Numbered from the stretch's first letter, positions 1 through 7,250 are shown. The stretch is DNA of 18,272 nucleotides from an uncultured Bacilli bacterium (GCA_947624845.1 CANQMB010000012.1:1-18272); one strand, 5' to 3'. Notes: generated from the sequence alone by a model not told the origin. Numbers and translations: made by a program.

Positions 1-7
1 TATTAAT

Positions 8-454
8 ATGTTAAAAGAAAATACACAAGATATTAATCAACCGGAACAAAAAGTTGCAGATTTAGATAGTCTATTAAAAATTACGCCTTCCAATAATAAT
101 TCTTCTTCTGATTTAACGACGGAAGAAAAAGAAGATTCTAATTCTTCATTTAAGTTTTTTGCACCTTCAACGGATGAACAAGAACCACAAGAAAGTGATT
201 TTTCTGCAAGCTCAACTCCGTCTGCAGATATTAATCAATTCTTTGGAAATACTACCAATAATTCTATTTTTGGTGAAGCGCCAAAAGAAGAAAATGAACA
301 GCTAAATAAAAAATACAGTGTCAAAGAGGCAATTGACAATATTAGACAAAACATCAAAGATCTTGAAAAACATGGTGTTGCCATTGATAGTGATGAGATT
401 AATTTTGAAAATTCTTATCAAATTGTAATTAAAATTAAAAAGAATAATGAATAG
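8..454 (+). CDS. Hypothetical Ser/Asn/Glu-rich protein upstream of parA
   Basis: I do not recognise this protein and assign no function. From the first visible ATG it is 148 residues. The start is uncertain because only seven bases lie upstream in the window and the frame stays open to the left edge, so the true N-terminus could be outside. Residues 1 to about 98 are low-complexity and acidic, rich in Ser, Asn, Glu, Pro and Thr, and probably disordered. The last 50 residues look folded: a charged helix (VKEAIDNIRQNIKDLEKHG) followed by an alternating beta-like end (YQIVIKIKK). There is no signal peptide or membrane segment. It ends just before a terminator, so it belongs to the transcription unit to the left, not to parAB. 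The architecture of a disordered tail plus a short helix/strand module could suit a protein-binding adaptor, which is inference only. Confidence 0.7.
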   Translation: MLKENTQDINQPEQKVADLDSLLKITPSNNNSSSDLTTEEKEDSNSSFKFFAPSTDEQEPQESDFSASSTPSADINQFFGNTTNNSIFGEAPKEENEQLNKKYSVKEAIDNIRQNIKDLEKHGVAIDSDEINFENSYQIVIKIKKNNE

Positions 455-480
455 AAAGGTAGAGAAATCTACTTTTTTTT
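455..480 (+). terminator. Intrinsic terminator after the 8-454 gene
   Basis: Stem GTAGA (459-463) and TCTAC (468-472) with a GAAA loop (464-467), extended by A residues 455-457 pairing with the start of the T-run, followed by eight T (473-480). It starts one base after the TAG stop of the upstream gene. Confidence 0.8.
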
Positions 481-510
481 GACAAAAATATTTCAAAACG
501 CTCTACTTTT

Positions 511-519
511 TGATACAAT
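511..519 (+). promoter_or_regulatory. Probable extended -10 promoter of parA
   Basis: TGATACAAT (511-519) is an extended -10 box (TGnTAnnnT) 34 bases before the parA start. At 17 bases spacing the -35 position is TTTCAA (491-496), a poor match. A perfect TTGACA exists at 479-484 but is 29 bases from this -10, too far for a standard sigma-A promoter. The parA SD, AAAGGTGAT (542-550), lies downstream. Confidence 0.5.
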
Positions 520-553
520 ATACTAAGTAATAAAACAAAGAAAAGGTGATATC

Positions 554-1342
554 ATGGGAAAGGTTATTTCATTAGTAAATCAAAAAGGTGGAGTAGGGAA
601 GACGACAACGAGTATTAACCTTTCTGCCTCTCTTGCTGTATTAGATAAAAAAGTTTTATTAATTGATCTGGATCCTCAGGGAAATACGACAACAGGAGTT
701 GGAATTAACAAAGGAGATATCGATAAATCTATTTATGATGTTTTGACAGGCGCTTGCACTTTAGAAGAAGCAATGATTAAGACGAAATATAAGAATTTAT
801 ATGTTTTACCTGCGACGATTAATTTAGCAGGACTAGATATTGAGCTTTTAGAAAAAAGTCAAAATGAACCTGGTTTTGCCAAAGGAGCTCAACTAAAAAA
901 ACATATTGATCAAGTGAGAGATATTTTTGATTTTATTATTATTGATTGTCCGCCATCCCTAGGCCTTATTACCACCAATGCTTTAACGGCATCTAATTCT
1001 GTGATTATCCCAGTACAGTGTGAATTCTTTGCTTTAGAGGGAATTATGCAACTGTTAAATACAATTATGTTGGCTCAAAAATCTTTGAATCCAGATTTAG
1101 ATATTGAAGGAGTCTTACTTACGATGTTAGATTCTAGAACGAATTTGGGTTTTGAAGTAGTGGAAGATATTCGAAAATTTTTCAAAGAACGAGTTTATAA
1201 TACAATTATTCCAAGATTAATTAGATTAACAGAAGCGCCTTCTCATGGAGAGCCAATTATTGCCTATGATCCAAAAAGCAGAGGATCTGCTGCTTATATA
1301 AATTTAGCAAAGGAAGTGATCGAACGAAATGGAAACGCCTAA
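554..1342 (+). CDS. parA: Chromosome partitioning ATPase ParA (Soj)
   Basis: A 262-residue cytoplasmic ParA/MinD-type ATPase that works with ParB in chromosome segregation and, in Bacilli, in controlling replication initiation. The deviant Walker A motif KGGVGKTT is at residues 11-18, the LIDLDPQGN switch motif ends near residue 44, and the Walker B strand IIIDCPPSLG is at about 128-137. The length is typical of chromosomal Soj proteins, which lack the N-terminal DNA-binding domain of plasmid ParA. The ATG at 554 follows a good SD (AAAGGTGAT, 542-550), and the N-terminus MGKVISLVNQKGG is the usual family start. parB begins inside its last codons with a 14-base overlap, so the two are translationally coupled. 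Confidence 0.97.
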   Translation: MGKVISLVNQKGGVGKTTTSINLSASLAVLDKKVLLIDLDPQGNTTTGVGINKGDIDKSIYDVLTGACTLEEAMIKTKYKNLYVLPATINLAGLDIELLEKSQNEPGFAKGAQLKKHIDQVRDIFDFIIIDCPPSLGLITTNALTASNSVIIPVQCEFFALEGIMQLLNTIMLAQKSLNPDLDIEGVLLTMLDSRTNLGFEVVEDIRKFFKERVYNTIIPRLIRLTEAPSHGEPIIAYDPKSRGSAAYINLAKEVIERNGNA

Positions 1343-2216
1343 AAGACGCGCCCTTGGTCGTGGTTTAGAAGAATTGTTTAATAATGAACCAATCGATTAT
1401 GAAAAAATGGAAGAAAAAATAATTATTGAAACACCAAAAGAAGAAATTATTGATGTTCCTTTAAAAGAGTTGAGAAGTAATCCTTATCAGCCACGTCAAA
1501 ATTTTGATGAAGAAAGTTTAAATGAATTAGCCTCTTCTATTAAAGAACATGGTGTATTTCAACCAATTATTATTAAAAAAAGTATCAAGGGATATGAAAT
1601 TATTGCAGGTGAGAGAAGAGTAAAGGCCTCTTTGCTTGCAGGATTAGAAACAATTCCTGCAATTATTCGAAATTTTACCGATAGTGAAATGATGGAAATT
1701 GCATTACTTGAAAATTTACAAAGAGAAAATCTAAGTGCCATTGAAGAAGCCATCGCCTATCAAAAATTATTAGAAAATCTTAAAATAACACAAGAGGAAC
1801 TTGCCAAAAGATTAGGAAAAAGTAGAAGTCATATTACAAATATGTTAGGTTTAATTCACTTGCCAGAAGAGGTAAAACAGGCTGTTGCTGATAATAAGAT
1901 ATCGATGGGTCATGCCAGAATTTTAAGTAAGTTGGAAGAAAATGAAAAAATAATCGCTTTGGCCAATCGCGTCATGAAAGAACATTTAAGTGTAAGAGAA
2001 TTAGAAGATTTAACTTCTGTAAAAGAGCAATATGAAAGAAAAAATAAAATTGTTCGAAAAAAATCTCTACATACAGAAGCTTATCAAGAGTTAGAAGAGA
2101 AAATGAGTGAAAAATTAGGAACGAAAGTTAAAATCAAATCCAATAAAATAGAAATTACTTATGTTAATACAAATGACTTAAATCGCATATTAGAAATAAT
2201 AAAGATGAATGATTAG
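1329..2216 (+). CDS. parB: Chromosome partitioning protein ParB (Spo0J)
   Basis: A 295-residue ParB CTPase/DNA clamp that loads at parS sites, spreads along DNA, stimulates ParA and recruits condensin. It opens with the canonical RRALGRGLEELF segment. The N-terminal domain carries NPYQPR (51-56) and the CTP-binding GERRVKAS motif (94-101). A helix-turn-helix follows at about 153-174 (ITQEELAKRLGKSRSHIT), and a C-terminal dimerisation region covers about 240-295. It overlaps the end of parA by 14 bases. An SD-like AAGGAAGTGA lies about 9 bases before the ATG, inside parA. No convincing parS site (consensus TGTTTCACGTGAAACA) is visible in the window. Confidence 0.97.
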   Translation: METPKRRALGRGLEELFNNEPIDYEKMEEKIIIETPKEEIIDVPLKELRSNPYQPRQNFDEESLNELASSIKEHGVFQPIIIKKSIKGYEIIAGERRVKASLLAGLETIPAIIRNFTDSEMMEIALLENLQRENLSAIEEAIAYQKLLENLKITQEELAKRLGKSRSHITNMLGLIHLPEEVKQAVADNKISMGHARILSKLEENEKIIALANRVMKEHLSVRELEDLTSVKEQYERKNKIVRKKSLHTEAYQELEEKMSEKLGTKVKIKSNKIEITYVNTNDLNRILEIIKMND

Positions 2217-2229
2217 AAAGGGGATTTAT

Positions 2230-3045
2230 ATGGAAATATTTGGAACTGTTTTTTTTGAAGATTTCCAAAAATATATTACACCAATAATTTATATTGTTAT
2301 TGGCTTTTTATCTTATCAAATATTGAAAATCATAATTCGCTCCTTTTTAAATAAGAAAACGATGAAAAAAAGACATCATCAAAAAAGAGCAGAAACAATC
2401 TCAACATTGATTTTAAATATTATAAAATATTTAATTGCCGTTTTTGTAATTCTTGGAATCATGTCTAATTTTGGATTAGATATTAAAGCGTTAATCGCTG
2501 GACTTGGAATTTTTTCTGCCATCGCTGCACTCGCTTTCCAAGATATTGCCAAAGATTTTTTGGCAGGAATTACAATTATTGGGGAAGATCAATATGAAAT
2601 TGGCGATACAATAGAGATTAATGGTTTTTTAGGAGAAGTTATATTTATTGGTTTACGCAGTACGAGAATTAGAGATTATAAAGGAGCGACGATGATCATA
2701 AACAATCACAATATTACTAGTGTCATCAACTATAATCTTCATCCATCTTTAGCAGAAGTCGATGTTCCAATTAGTAGAGAAGAAGATCCAGAAAAAGTAG
2801 AGAAAGTTTTCCAAACGCTTTCAAAAGAATTAAAAGGCAAAATTTCAAAAGCGAAGGGAGATTTAGAAATCCTTGGAGTCAACAACATCACAGATCAAGC
2901 CATGGTTTATCGATTAGTAATGAAAGTGGCTGCAACAGAACAATATCAAATTCAAAGAATTTTACTTAAAGAAATTCGAAATGCACTAGAAAAAAATCAT
3001 ATAAAAGTACCAAAGCAAAAAATAGAGGTTACAGATGGAAAATAA
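2230..3045 (+). CDS. Small-conductance mechanosensitive channel, MscS family
   Basis: A 271-residue inner-membrane channel of the compact MscS type (like Bacillus YkuT), which releases solutes under hypo-osmotic stress. Three hydrophobic segments are visible at about 17-39, 58-80 and 86-115. The third is the Ala/Gly-rich pore helix (GLGIFSAIAALAFQDIAKD) characteristic of MscS TM3. After it comes the beta domain with GDTIEINGFLGEV and LRSTRIRDYKGATMIINN, then a cytoplasmic alpha/beta C-terminus. I chose the ATG at 2230 because AGAAAGGGG (2215-2223) sits at proper SD spacing. An in-frame ATG at 2209 lies inside the end of parB and would add seven residues. The gene follows parB by 13 bases and overlaps the next gene by 11 bases, so it is in the parAB operon. 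Confidence 0.93.
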   Translation: MEIFGTVFFEDFQKYITPIIYIVIGFLSYQILKIIIRSFLNKKTMKKRHHQKRAETISTLILNIIKYLIAVFVILGIMSNFGLDIKALIAGLGIFSAIAALAFQDIAKDFLAGITIIGEDQYEIGDTIEINGFLGEVIFIGLRSTRIRDYKGATMIINNHNITSVINYNLHPSLAEVDVPISREEDPEKVEKVFQTLSKELKGKISKAKGDLEILGVNNITDQAMVYRLVMKVAATEQYQIQRILLKEIRNALEKNHIKVPKQKIEVTDGK

Positions 3046-3229
3046 AGAATATACCATAGGTACCAAAGTAATGATGAAAAAACAGCATCCCTGTGGAAGT
3101 AATTGTTGGGAAATTACTCGAGTGGGTGCCGATATTAAAATTAAATGTCTAAATTGTGGAAGAGCGGTACTGATTCCTAGAATAGAATTTAATCGGAAAT
3201 TGAAAAAAATCATTACAGAGGAAGGTTAG
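3035..3229 (+). CDS. DUF951 family protein (YyzM-like), four-cysteine fold
   Basis: A 64-residue basic protein of the DUF951 family, found in Bacillota beside ychF and rpsF, with no established function. Key visible features are MMKKQHPCGSNCWEITRVGA and a second cluster KCLNCGR, giving C-x3-C then C-x2-C. This suggests a zinc-ribbon-like metal site, although the second cysteine (C24) may not be one of the ligands in all members. It overlaps the MscS gene by 11 bases and is followed 5 bases later by the transporter gene, with an SD-like GAGGTT inside the mscS end. The location between parB and ychF matches the Bacillus order, which supports the family call. Nucleic-acid binding is a plausible guess from size, charge and ribosomal neighbours. 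Confidence 0.88.
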   Translation: MENKEYTIGTKVMMKKQHPCGSNCWEITRVGADIKIKCLNCGRAVLIPRIEFNRKLKKIITEEG

Positions 3230-3234
3230 ATATT

Positions 3235-4830
3235 ATGAGAGATAGAAGAAGATTGCGATTAAAAAAATTTTATTTTCATCCCATTACAATGTTTATTGCA
3301 TTAATTATAGGAACTGTCTTATTGAGTGGAATTTTATCTTTATTTCAAATGCAAGCTACTTATAATACAGTAAATGCAAATACTTATGATTTGGAATCTA
3401 ATTTAGTTGTAGTAGAAAATCTATTAAATTTTGATGGGTTAAAATTTATTATTAGTAATGCGACGACAAACTTTATTAGTTTTGCTCCTCTTGCCATGTT
3501 ATTAATTTCTTTAATTGGAATTAGCATTGCTGAGGCCACTGGATTTATCGAGGCTTTATCGAAGCGTTATGTTTCAAAATTAAATAAATATCAATTGACA
3601 TTCATTATAATCTTTTTAGGTTCCGTTTCCACGTTAATTAATGAAATTGGCTATGCAATTTTAATTCCCTTAGCAGCCTTGTTATATCTTTTAAACAATA
3701 GAAATCCACTTCTTGGAATTATTACTGCTTTTTGTGGAGTTTCGTTTGGTTATGGAGTTTCCGTTTTCGTTGGTTCGATTGAAACTTGGTTAATTCCTTA
3801 TACGACATCTGCAGCACGCCTAATTGATAGTGATGCTCATATTGCCCTAACCTCGAATTTATTTATTATTATTGCTTCTTGTTTAATTCTTTCCATTATT
3901 GGAACGATTATTACAGAAAAGTTAATTGCTCCTAAATTAGGAAGATATCGTGAAAAAGAAGAAATTCAACGGACAGAAGAATTAAGTTTAATTGATGTAG
4001 AGGAAGTAGAACAACAAAAAATAGAAGAAGAAAAACATCAAAAGAGAGGTCTTCATTTTGCTATTATTACAGGTTTTATCGTCATTGCCCTTTTTGTGTA
4101 TATGATTATTCCAGGCCTTCCATATTCAGGATTATTACTGGATATGAATGAAAAAACTTATTTGAATCAACTATTTGGAGAATCTTCTTATTTTCAAGAT
4201 GGTTTTACTTATATGATGTGTTTATTTTTCTTAGCGATGGGACTTGCCTATGGAATTGGTGCAAAATCGATAAAGAACGATAAAGAAATTATAGAGAAGG
4301 CCACTGTAAGTTTTAGTAAAGTGGGAAGTATTATTATTTTAATTTTTGTCGCTTCTCAATTTATTGCTATTTTTAAACAGACAAATATCGGAATTATTAT
4401 TACTGCCTGGTTAGCGAATATCTTAAATTATTTAGAGTTTAGCGGTCTACCACTTATTCTTTTGGTTCTATTTTTAATCGCTGTTTCTAATTTATTTTTA
4501 ACAACGACAGTAACGAAATGGTCTATTTTCGCACCCGCCGCCATTCCTGTATTAATGCAATCCAATATTTCTCCTCAATTCGCTCAATTTATTTTTAGAG
4601 CGGGAGATTCAATTACAAATGGAATTACGCCACTTCTTGCTTGTTTTGCCTTATATATTGGTTATTTAAATATTTATAACTTAGATAAATCAAAACCCAT
4701 TGGAATTAAAAAATCAATCCGTTATGTTTTCCCTTATTTCTTTATTATTAGTGCCACTTGGATTTTAATTATCATCGGTTGGTATTTGATTGGTCTTCCA
4801 ATTGGGCCAGGAGTTTATCCGACAATTTAA
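3235..4830 (+). CDS. AbgT-family transporter
   Basis: A 531-residue polytopic membrane protein with roughly ten or more hydrophobic segments. AbgT proteins import p-aminobenzoyl-glutamate (E. coli AbgT) or, for YdaH and MtrF, export sulfonamides and p-aminobenzoate. The substrate here cannot be read from sequence. Family features include the first helix after a basic N-terminus (RDRRRLRLKKFYFHP), TNFISFAPLAMLLISLIGI, the periplasmic-side GFIEAL region, and a C-terminal RAGDSITNGITPLLACF hairpin. The conserved Arg and Asp of that hairpin are implicated in transport in YdaH and MtrF. A charged cytoplasmic insert rich in Glu, Lys and Gln lies at about 235-268. The ATG has an SD (GAGGAAGG) inside the end of the upstream gene. 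This gene is not part of the usual Bacilli order between the DUF951 gene and ychF. It ends at a terminator. Confidence 0.87.
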   Translation: MRDRRRLRLKKFYFHPITMFIALIIGTVLLSGILSLFQMQATYNTVNANTYDLESNLVVVENLLNFDGLKFIISNATTNFISFAPLAMLLISLIGISIAEATGFIEALSKRYVSKLNKYQLTFIIIFLGSVSTLINEIGYAILIPLAALLYLLNNRNPLLGIITAFCGVSFGYGVSVFVGSIETWLIPYTTSAARLIDSDAHIALTSNLFIIIASCLILSIIGTIITEKLIAPKLGRYREKEEIQRTEELSLIDVEEVEQQKIEEEKHQKRGLHFAIITGFIVIALFVYMIIPGLPYSGLLLDMNEKTYLNQLFGESSYFQDGFTYMMCLFFLAMGLAYGIGAKSIKNDKEIIEKATVSFSKVGSIIILIFVASQFIAIFKQTNIGIIITAWLANILNYLEFSGLPLILLVLFLIAVSNLFLTTTVTKWSIFAPAAIPVLMQSNISPQFAQFIFRAGDSITNGITPLLACFALYIGYLNIYNLDKSKPIGIKKSIRYVFPYFFIISATWILIIIGWYLIGLPIGPGVYPTI

Positions 4831-4849
4831 GAGAGAAATCTCTTTTTTT
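4829..4849 (+). terminator. Intrinsic terminator of the parAB-abgT operon
   Basis: Stem AAGAGA (4829-4834) and TCTCTT (4839-4844) with a GAAA loop, then a T-run to 4849. It overlaps the TAA stop of the transporter gene and has the same AGAGAAATCT core as the terminator at 455-480. Confidence 0.82.
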
Positions 4850-4850
4850 C

Positions 4851-4879
4851 TTGTAGAAAATAATACTTTACTATATAAT
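4851..4879 (+). promoter_or_regulatory. Sigma-A promoter of ychF
   Basis: -35 TTGTAG (4851-4856), 17-base spacer, perfect -10 TATAAT (4874-4879). The predicted start site is near 4886, leaving a leader of under 20 bases before the ychF ATG at 4903. It begins two bases after the upstream terminator's T-run. Confidence 0.82.
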
Positions 4880-4902
4880 AAAGTTACGAAAAGAGGGATC
4901 AT

Positions 4903-6003
4903 ATGAGTTTAACCGCTGGGATTGTAGGATTACCTAATGTAGGCAAATCGACTTTGTTCAATGCGATTACCAATCAACATATTTTAGCAGAAAATTATCC
5001 ATTTGCCACGATTGATCCAAATGTAGGAGTAGTAACAGTCAAAGATGAAAGACAAGATCAACTTGTGGCCATGTATCACCCAAAAAGAAATATTCCAACA
5101 GCCTATGAGTTTACAGATATTGCAGGTTTAGTCAAAGGTGCAAGCAAAGGAGAGGGATTAGGAAATAAATTTTTGTCCCATATCCGCGAAGTTGATGCGA
5201 TTGTCGAAGTAGTTCGTTGTTTTGAAAATGGAAAAATTATTCACGTGGAAGGGGATATTGACCCTATTCGTGACATGGAAACCATCAATTTAGAGTTGAT
5301 TATCGCGGATCTAGATGTAATTACAACAAGATTAGAAAAAGTAGGTAAAAAAGCAAGAACAAGTAAAAACAAAGAAGATTTATTAGAATTAGAAACCTTA
5401 GAAAAGGCTAAAAAAGCACTAGAAGAAGATATTCCTCTAAGAAGAGTTGACTTTAGTGATGAAGAGAAATTGATATTGAAACCTTTTAGCTTTCTAACGA
5501 TGAAACCCATCATTTACTTAGCAAATATTGCCGAAGAAGAGTTGGGTCAAGAACGAAATCAACATGTAAAAAAAGTAGAAGAGTATGCAAATAAAGAAGA
5601 GGCCAAAGTTGTCTGTCTATGTGCTAAAGTAGAAGAAGAACTTAGTGAGTTAAATGATGACGAAAAACAAGAAATGTTAGAAGCTTTAGGAGAAGAGACG
5701 AGTGGTTTAGATCGACTAATTAAAGCAACTTATGACTTATTAGGACTTGCTACGTATTTTACTGTAGGACCGGATGAAGTTCGCGCTTGGACTTTCAAAA
5801 AGGGAATGAATGCCAAAAAATGTGCAGGAATTATTCATACTGATTTTGAAAAAGGATTTATTCGTGCTGAAGTCATGTCCTATGAAGATTTAATACAGTA
5901 CGGAAGTGAACTGAAAGTAAAGGAAGCTGGACGAGCTAGACTGGAAGGAAAAGACTACCTAATGCAAGATGGAGATATTTGTCATTTTCGGTTTAATGTA
6001 TAG
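4903..6003 (+). CDS. ychF: Redox/ribosome-associated ATPase YchF (OLA1 family)
   Basis: A 366-residue Obg-superfamily P-loop NTPase that binds ribosomes and, in studied members, prefers ATP because the G4 motif is NxxE rather than NKxD. Visible motifs: G1 GLPNVGKST at residues 9-17, the G2 region FATIDPN, G3 DIAGLVKGA starting at 72, and an altered G4 (ANIAEEE). A helical coiled region (about 130-170) is followed by the C-terminal TGS domain (about 280-364) ending in DGDICHFRFNV. Full length, with a start supported by SD GAGGGATC directly upstream. It is a single-gene unit with its own promoter and terminator, next to rpsF as in Bacillus (yyaF). Confidence 0.97.
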   Translation: MSLTAGIVGLPNVGKSTLFNAITNQHILAENYPFATIDPNVGVVTVKDERQDQLVAMYHPKRNIPTAYEFTDIAGLVKGASKGEGLGNKFLSHIREVDAIVEVVRCFENGKIIHVEGDIDPIRDMETINLELIIADLDVITTRLEKVGKKARTSKNKEDLLELETLEKAKKALEEDIPLRRVDFSDEEKLILKPFSFLTMKPIIYLANIAEEELGQERNQHVKKVEEYANKEEAKVVCLCAKVEEELSELNDDEKQEMLEALGEETSGLDRLIKATYDLLGLATYFTVGPDEVRAWTFKKGMNAKKCAGIIHTDFEKGFIRAEVMSYEDLIQYGSELKVKEAGRARLEGKDYLMQDGDICHFRFNV

Positions 6004-6034
6004 GAAAAGGAGTAGAAATATTCCTTTTCTTTTC
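6003..6034 (+). terminator. Intrinsic terminator after ychF
   Basis: Stem GAAAAGGA (6004-6011) and TCCTTTTC (6022-6029) with a 10-base loop, followed by a short, interrupted T-run (TTTTC). It starts at the ychF stop. The T-run is weak, so termination may be partial. Confidence 0.65.
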
Positions 6035-6046
6035 GTTCTAATTTTC

Positions 6047-6075
6047 TTTACATTCAAATAAACTTTTGTTATAAT
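6047..6075 (+). promoter_or_regulatory. Strong sigma-A promoter of rpsF-ssb-rpsR
   Basis: -35 TTTACA (6047-6052), 17-base spacer, extended -10 TGTTATAAT (6067-6075). This is close to consensus at all three elements, as expected for a ribosomal protein operon. Confidence 0.87.
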
Positions 6076-6081
6076 ACATTC

Positions 6082-6123
6082 GAGTATGAGAAATACTCCT
6101 TGCTACATTATGTAGCCATTAGG
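6082..6123 (+). promoter_or_regulatory. Structured rpsF leader, candidate S6:S18 autoregulatory element
   Basis: The leader between promoter and rpsF folds into two stems. The first pairs GAGTAT (6082-6087) with ATACTC (6093-6098). The second pairs GCTACA (6102-6107) with TGTAGC (6111-6116) over a TTA loop and is closed outside by CCT (6098-6100) with AGG (6121-6123). The two stems compete for C6098. Between TGTAGC and AGG is an asymmetric bulge starting at C6117, so the sequence reads GTAGCCATTAGG. The known bacterial rpsF leader bound by the S6:S18 complex has a conserved CCG in this kind of bulge. Here it is CCA. Position and shape fit the element, but the base change lowers certainty. Confidence 0.5.
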
Positions 6124-6141
6124 CCAAAAGGAGGTGGAAAG

Positions 6142-6429
6142 ATGAACAAATATGAATTAATGTTTATCGTAAAACCAGATATGGAGGAAGCACAAATTCA
6201 AAAAGTTGCTGAGGACTTAAAGAAGGTTTTAACAGATAACAAAGCTAAAATTGTCGAAGAAAAAGCAATGGGACAAAGAGAATTAGCATATGAAATTAAA
6301 AAATTTAAGACAGGTTATTATTTCTTGTACGTAGTAGAATCAGAAACTGCTGCGATTGAGGAATTTGATCGTGTTGTAAAAATTAATGAAAATTTACTTC
6401 GTCATTTAATTGTAAAAGTAGAAGATTAA
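6142..6429 (+). CDS. rpsF: 30S ribosomal protein S6
   Basis: A 95-residue small-subunit protein that binds S18 and helps assemble the 30S platform. Starts MNKYELMFIVKPDMEE and contains the usual GQRELAYEIKKFKTGYYFLY strand region, finishing with NENLLRHLIVKVED. I chose the ATG at 6142 because AAAGGAGGTG (6127-6136) is an excellent SD. An upstream in-frame start at 6100 would place the SD and leader stem inside the coding region and is not credible. First gene of the rpsF-ssb-rpsR operon. Confidence 0.97.
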   Translation: MNKYELMFIVKPDMEEAQIQKVAEDLKKVLTDNKAKIVEEKAMGQRELAYEIKKFKTGYYFLYVVESETAAIEEFDRVVKINENLLRHLIVKVED

Positions 6430-6446
6430 GATTGTGAGGATAGGTT

Positions 6447-6926
6447 ATGAATAAAGTGTTTTTAATTGGTCGCTTAACGAGAGACCCTGAATTAAGATAT
6501 ACAGGAAATAATACGGCAGTTGCTTCTTTCAGCCTTGCTGTAAATAGAAATTTTACCAATCAAGCAGGGGAAAGAGAAGCTGATTTTATTAATATTGTCG
6601 TATGGAGAAAACAAGCAGAAAATGTGAAAAATTATTTGAGCCAAGGAAGTCAAGTAGCAATTGATGGACGGATTCAAGTAAGAAGTTATGATACAGAAGA
6701 TGGTCAAAAGAGATATGTCACTGAAGTTGTCGCAGATAATGTAGAGTTCTTAGGAAGCAAAGCTTCTACGAATCGTAGTGATGGTACGAATAATCAAGAA
6801 TCTCAAGAACCAACGCCTTATGATTTTGCTGAGTCAAGTGAACCAAAGAAAACCGATGTTGATAGTAACCCTTTCGCCGATTTTGGAAATAGTATTGAAA
6901 TTAGTGATGATGAATTACCATTCTAA
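6447..6926 (+). CDS. ssb: Single-stranded DNA-binding protein
   Basis: A 159-residue SSB that coats single-stranded DNA in replication, recombination and repair. The N-terminal OB fold runs to about residue 105, with the family start MNKVFLIGRLTRDPELRYT, FINIVVWRKQAENVKNYL and VQVRSYDTEDGQKRYVTEVV-type strand order (here IQVRSYDTEDG). A low-complexity linker rich in Ser, Asn, Glu and Pro follows, ending in the acidic partner-binding tip SDDELPF. SD-like GAGGATAGG precedes the ATG. It lies between rpsF and rpsR as in most Bacilli. Confidence 0.97.
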   Translation: MNKVFLIGRLTRDPELRYTGNNTAVASFSLAVNRNFTNQAGEREADFINIVVWRKQAENVKNYLSQGSQVAIDGRIQVRSYDTEDGQKRYVTEVVADNVEFLGSKASTNRSDGTNNQESQEPTPYDFAESSEPKKTDVDSNPFADFGNSIEISDDELPF

Positions 6927-6940
6927 AAGGAGGTTAAACT

Positions 6941-7156
6941 ATGGCAGAATTTTATCGTAAAAAGAAAAAAGTATGTATGATGTGTACAGGAAAAACTGTA
7001 AATTATAAAGAACCTGAAATATTAAAAAAGTATATGAATGAGAAAGGAAAAATCCTACCTCGTCGTGTAACAGGGAACTGTGCTCGTCATCAACGTGTAA
7101 TTGCAAAAGAGATTAAAAAAGCTCGTGCAATTGCCTTATTACCATATACGAGATAA
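6941..7156 (+). CDS. rpsR: 30S ribosomal protein S18
   Basis: A 71-residue S18, the partner of S6 on the 30S platform. Diagnostic segments are KKKKVCMMCTGK, KKYMNEKGKILPRRVTGNC and ARHQRVIAKEIKKARAIALL. The cysteines in VCMMC and the GNC residue resemble the metal-binding S18 form. The SD is AAAGGAGGT (6927-6935), 5 bases before the ATG. Last gene of its operon, ending inside a strong terminator stem. Confidence 0.97.
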   Translation: MAEFYRKKKKVCMMCTGKTVNYKEPEILKKYMNEKGKILPRRVTGNCARHQRVIAKEIKKARAIALLPYTR

Positions 7157-7179
7157 ACAGGAACAAGACCTGTTTTTTT
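7155..7179 (+). terminator. Intrinsic terminator of rpsF-ssb-rpsR
   Basis: Stem AAACAGG (7155-7161) and CCTGTTT (7169-7175) with loop AACAAGA, followed by T to 7179. It overlaps the rpsR stop codon. Confidence 0.88.
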
Positions 7180-7191
7180 CTTTGGAATAGT

Positions 7192-7220
7192 TAGACAAAA
7201 AAGTGGTTTTATTATATAAT
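7192..7220 (+). promoter_or_regulatory. Sigma-A promoter of the DHH-rplI-dnaB operon
   Basis: -35 TAGACA (7192-7197, five of six to consensus), 17-base spacer, perfect -10 TATAAT (7215-7220). The first gene starts at 7251 behind SD AGGAGG. Confidence 0.85.
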
Positions 7221-7250
7221 AAAATTGGGGTTTATCTATGAGGAGGAAAT

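Noticed and set aside
479..484. Perfect TTGACA as -35 of the parA promoter
   Set aside because: It is 29 bases from the best -10 (TACAAT at 514-519), too far for sigma-A. No -10 box is found 16-18 bases downstream of it.
5235..5250. CACGTG core resembling a parS site
   Set aside because: Flanking bases match the 16-base parS consensus at only about 11 positions, the palindrome arms are not kept, and it lies inside ychF codons.
6100..6141. Longer N-terminus for S6 from 6100
   Set aside because: It would translate the leader stem and the SD. S6 proteins begin at the MNKYEL position, which has an ideal SD.
6778..6960. Open frame of 60 codons overlapping ssb and the start of rpsR
   Set aside because: It is a shifted frame of the ssb linker and tail, has no SD, and its protein has no recognisable fold, while ssb is unmistakable.
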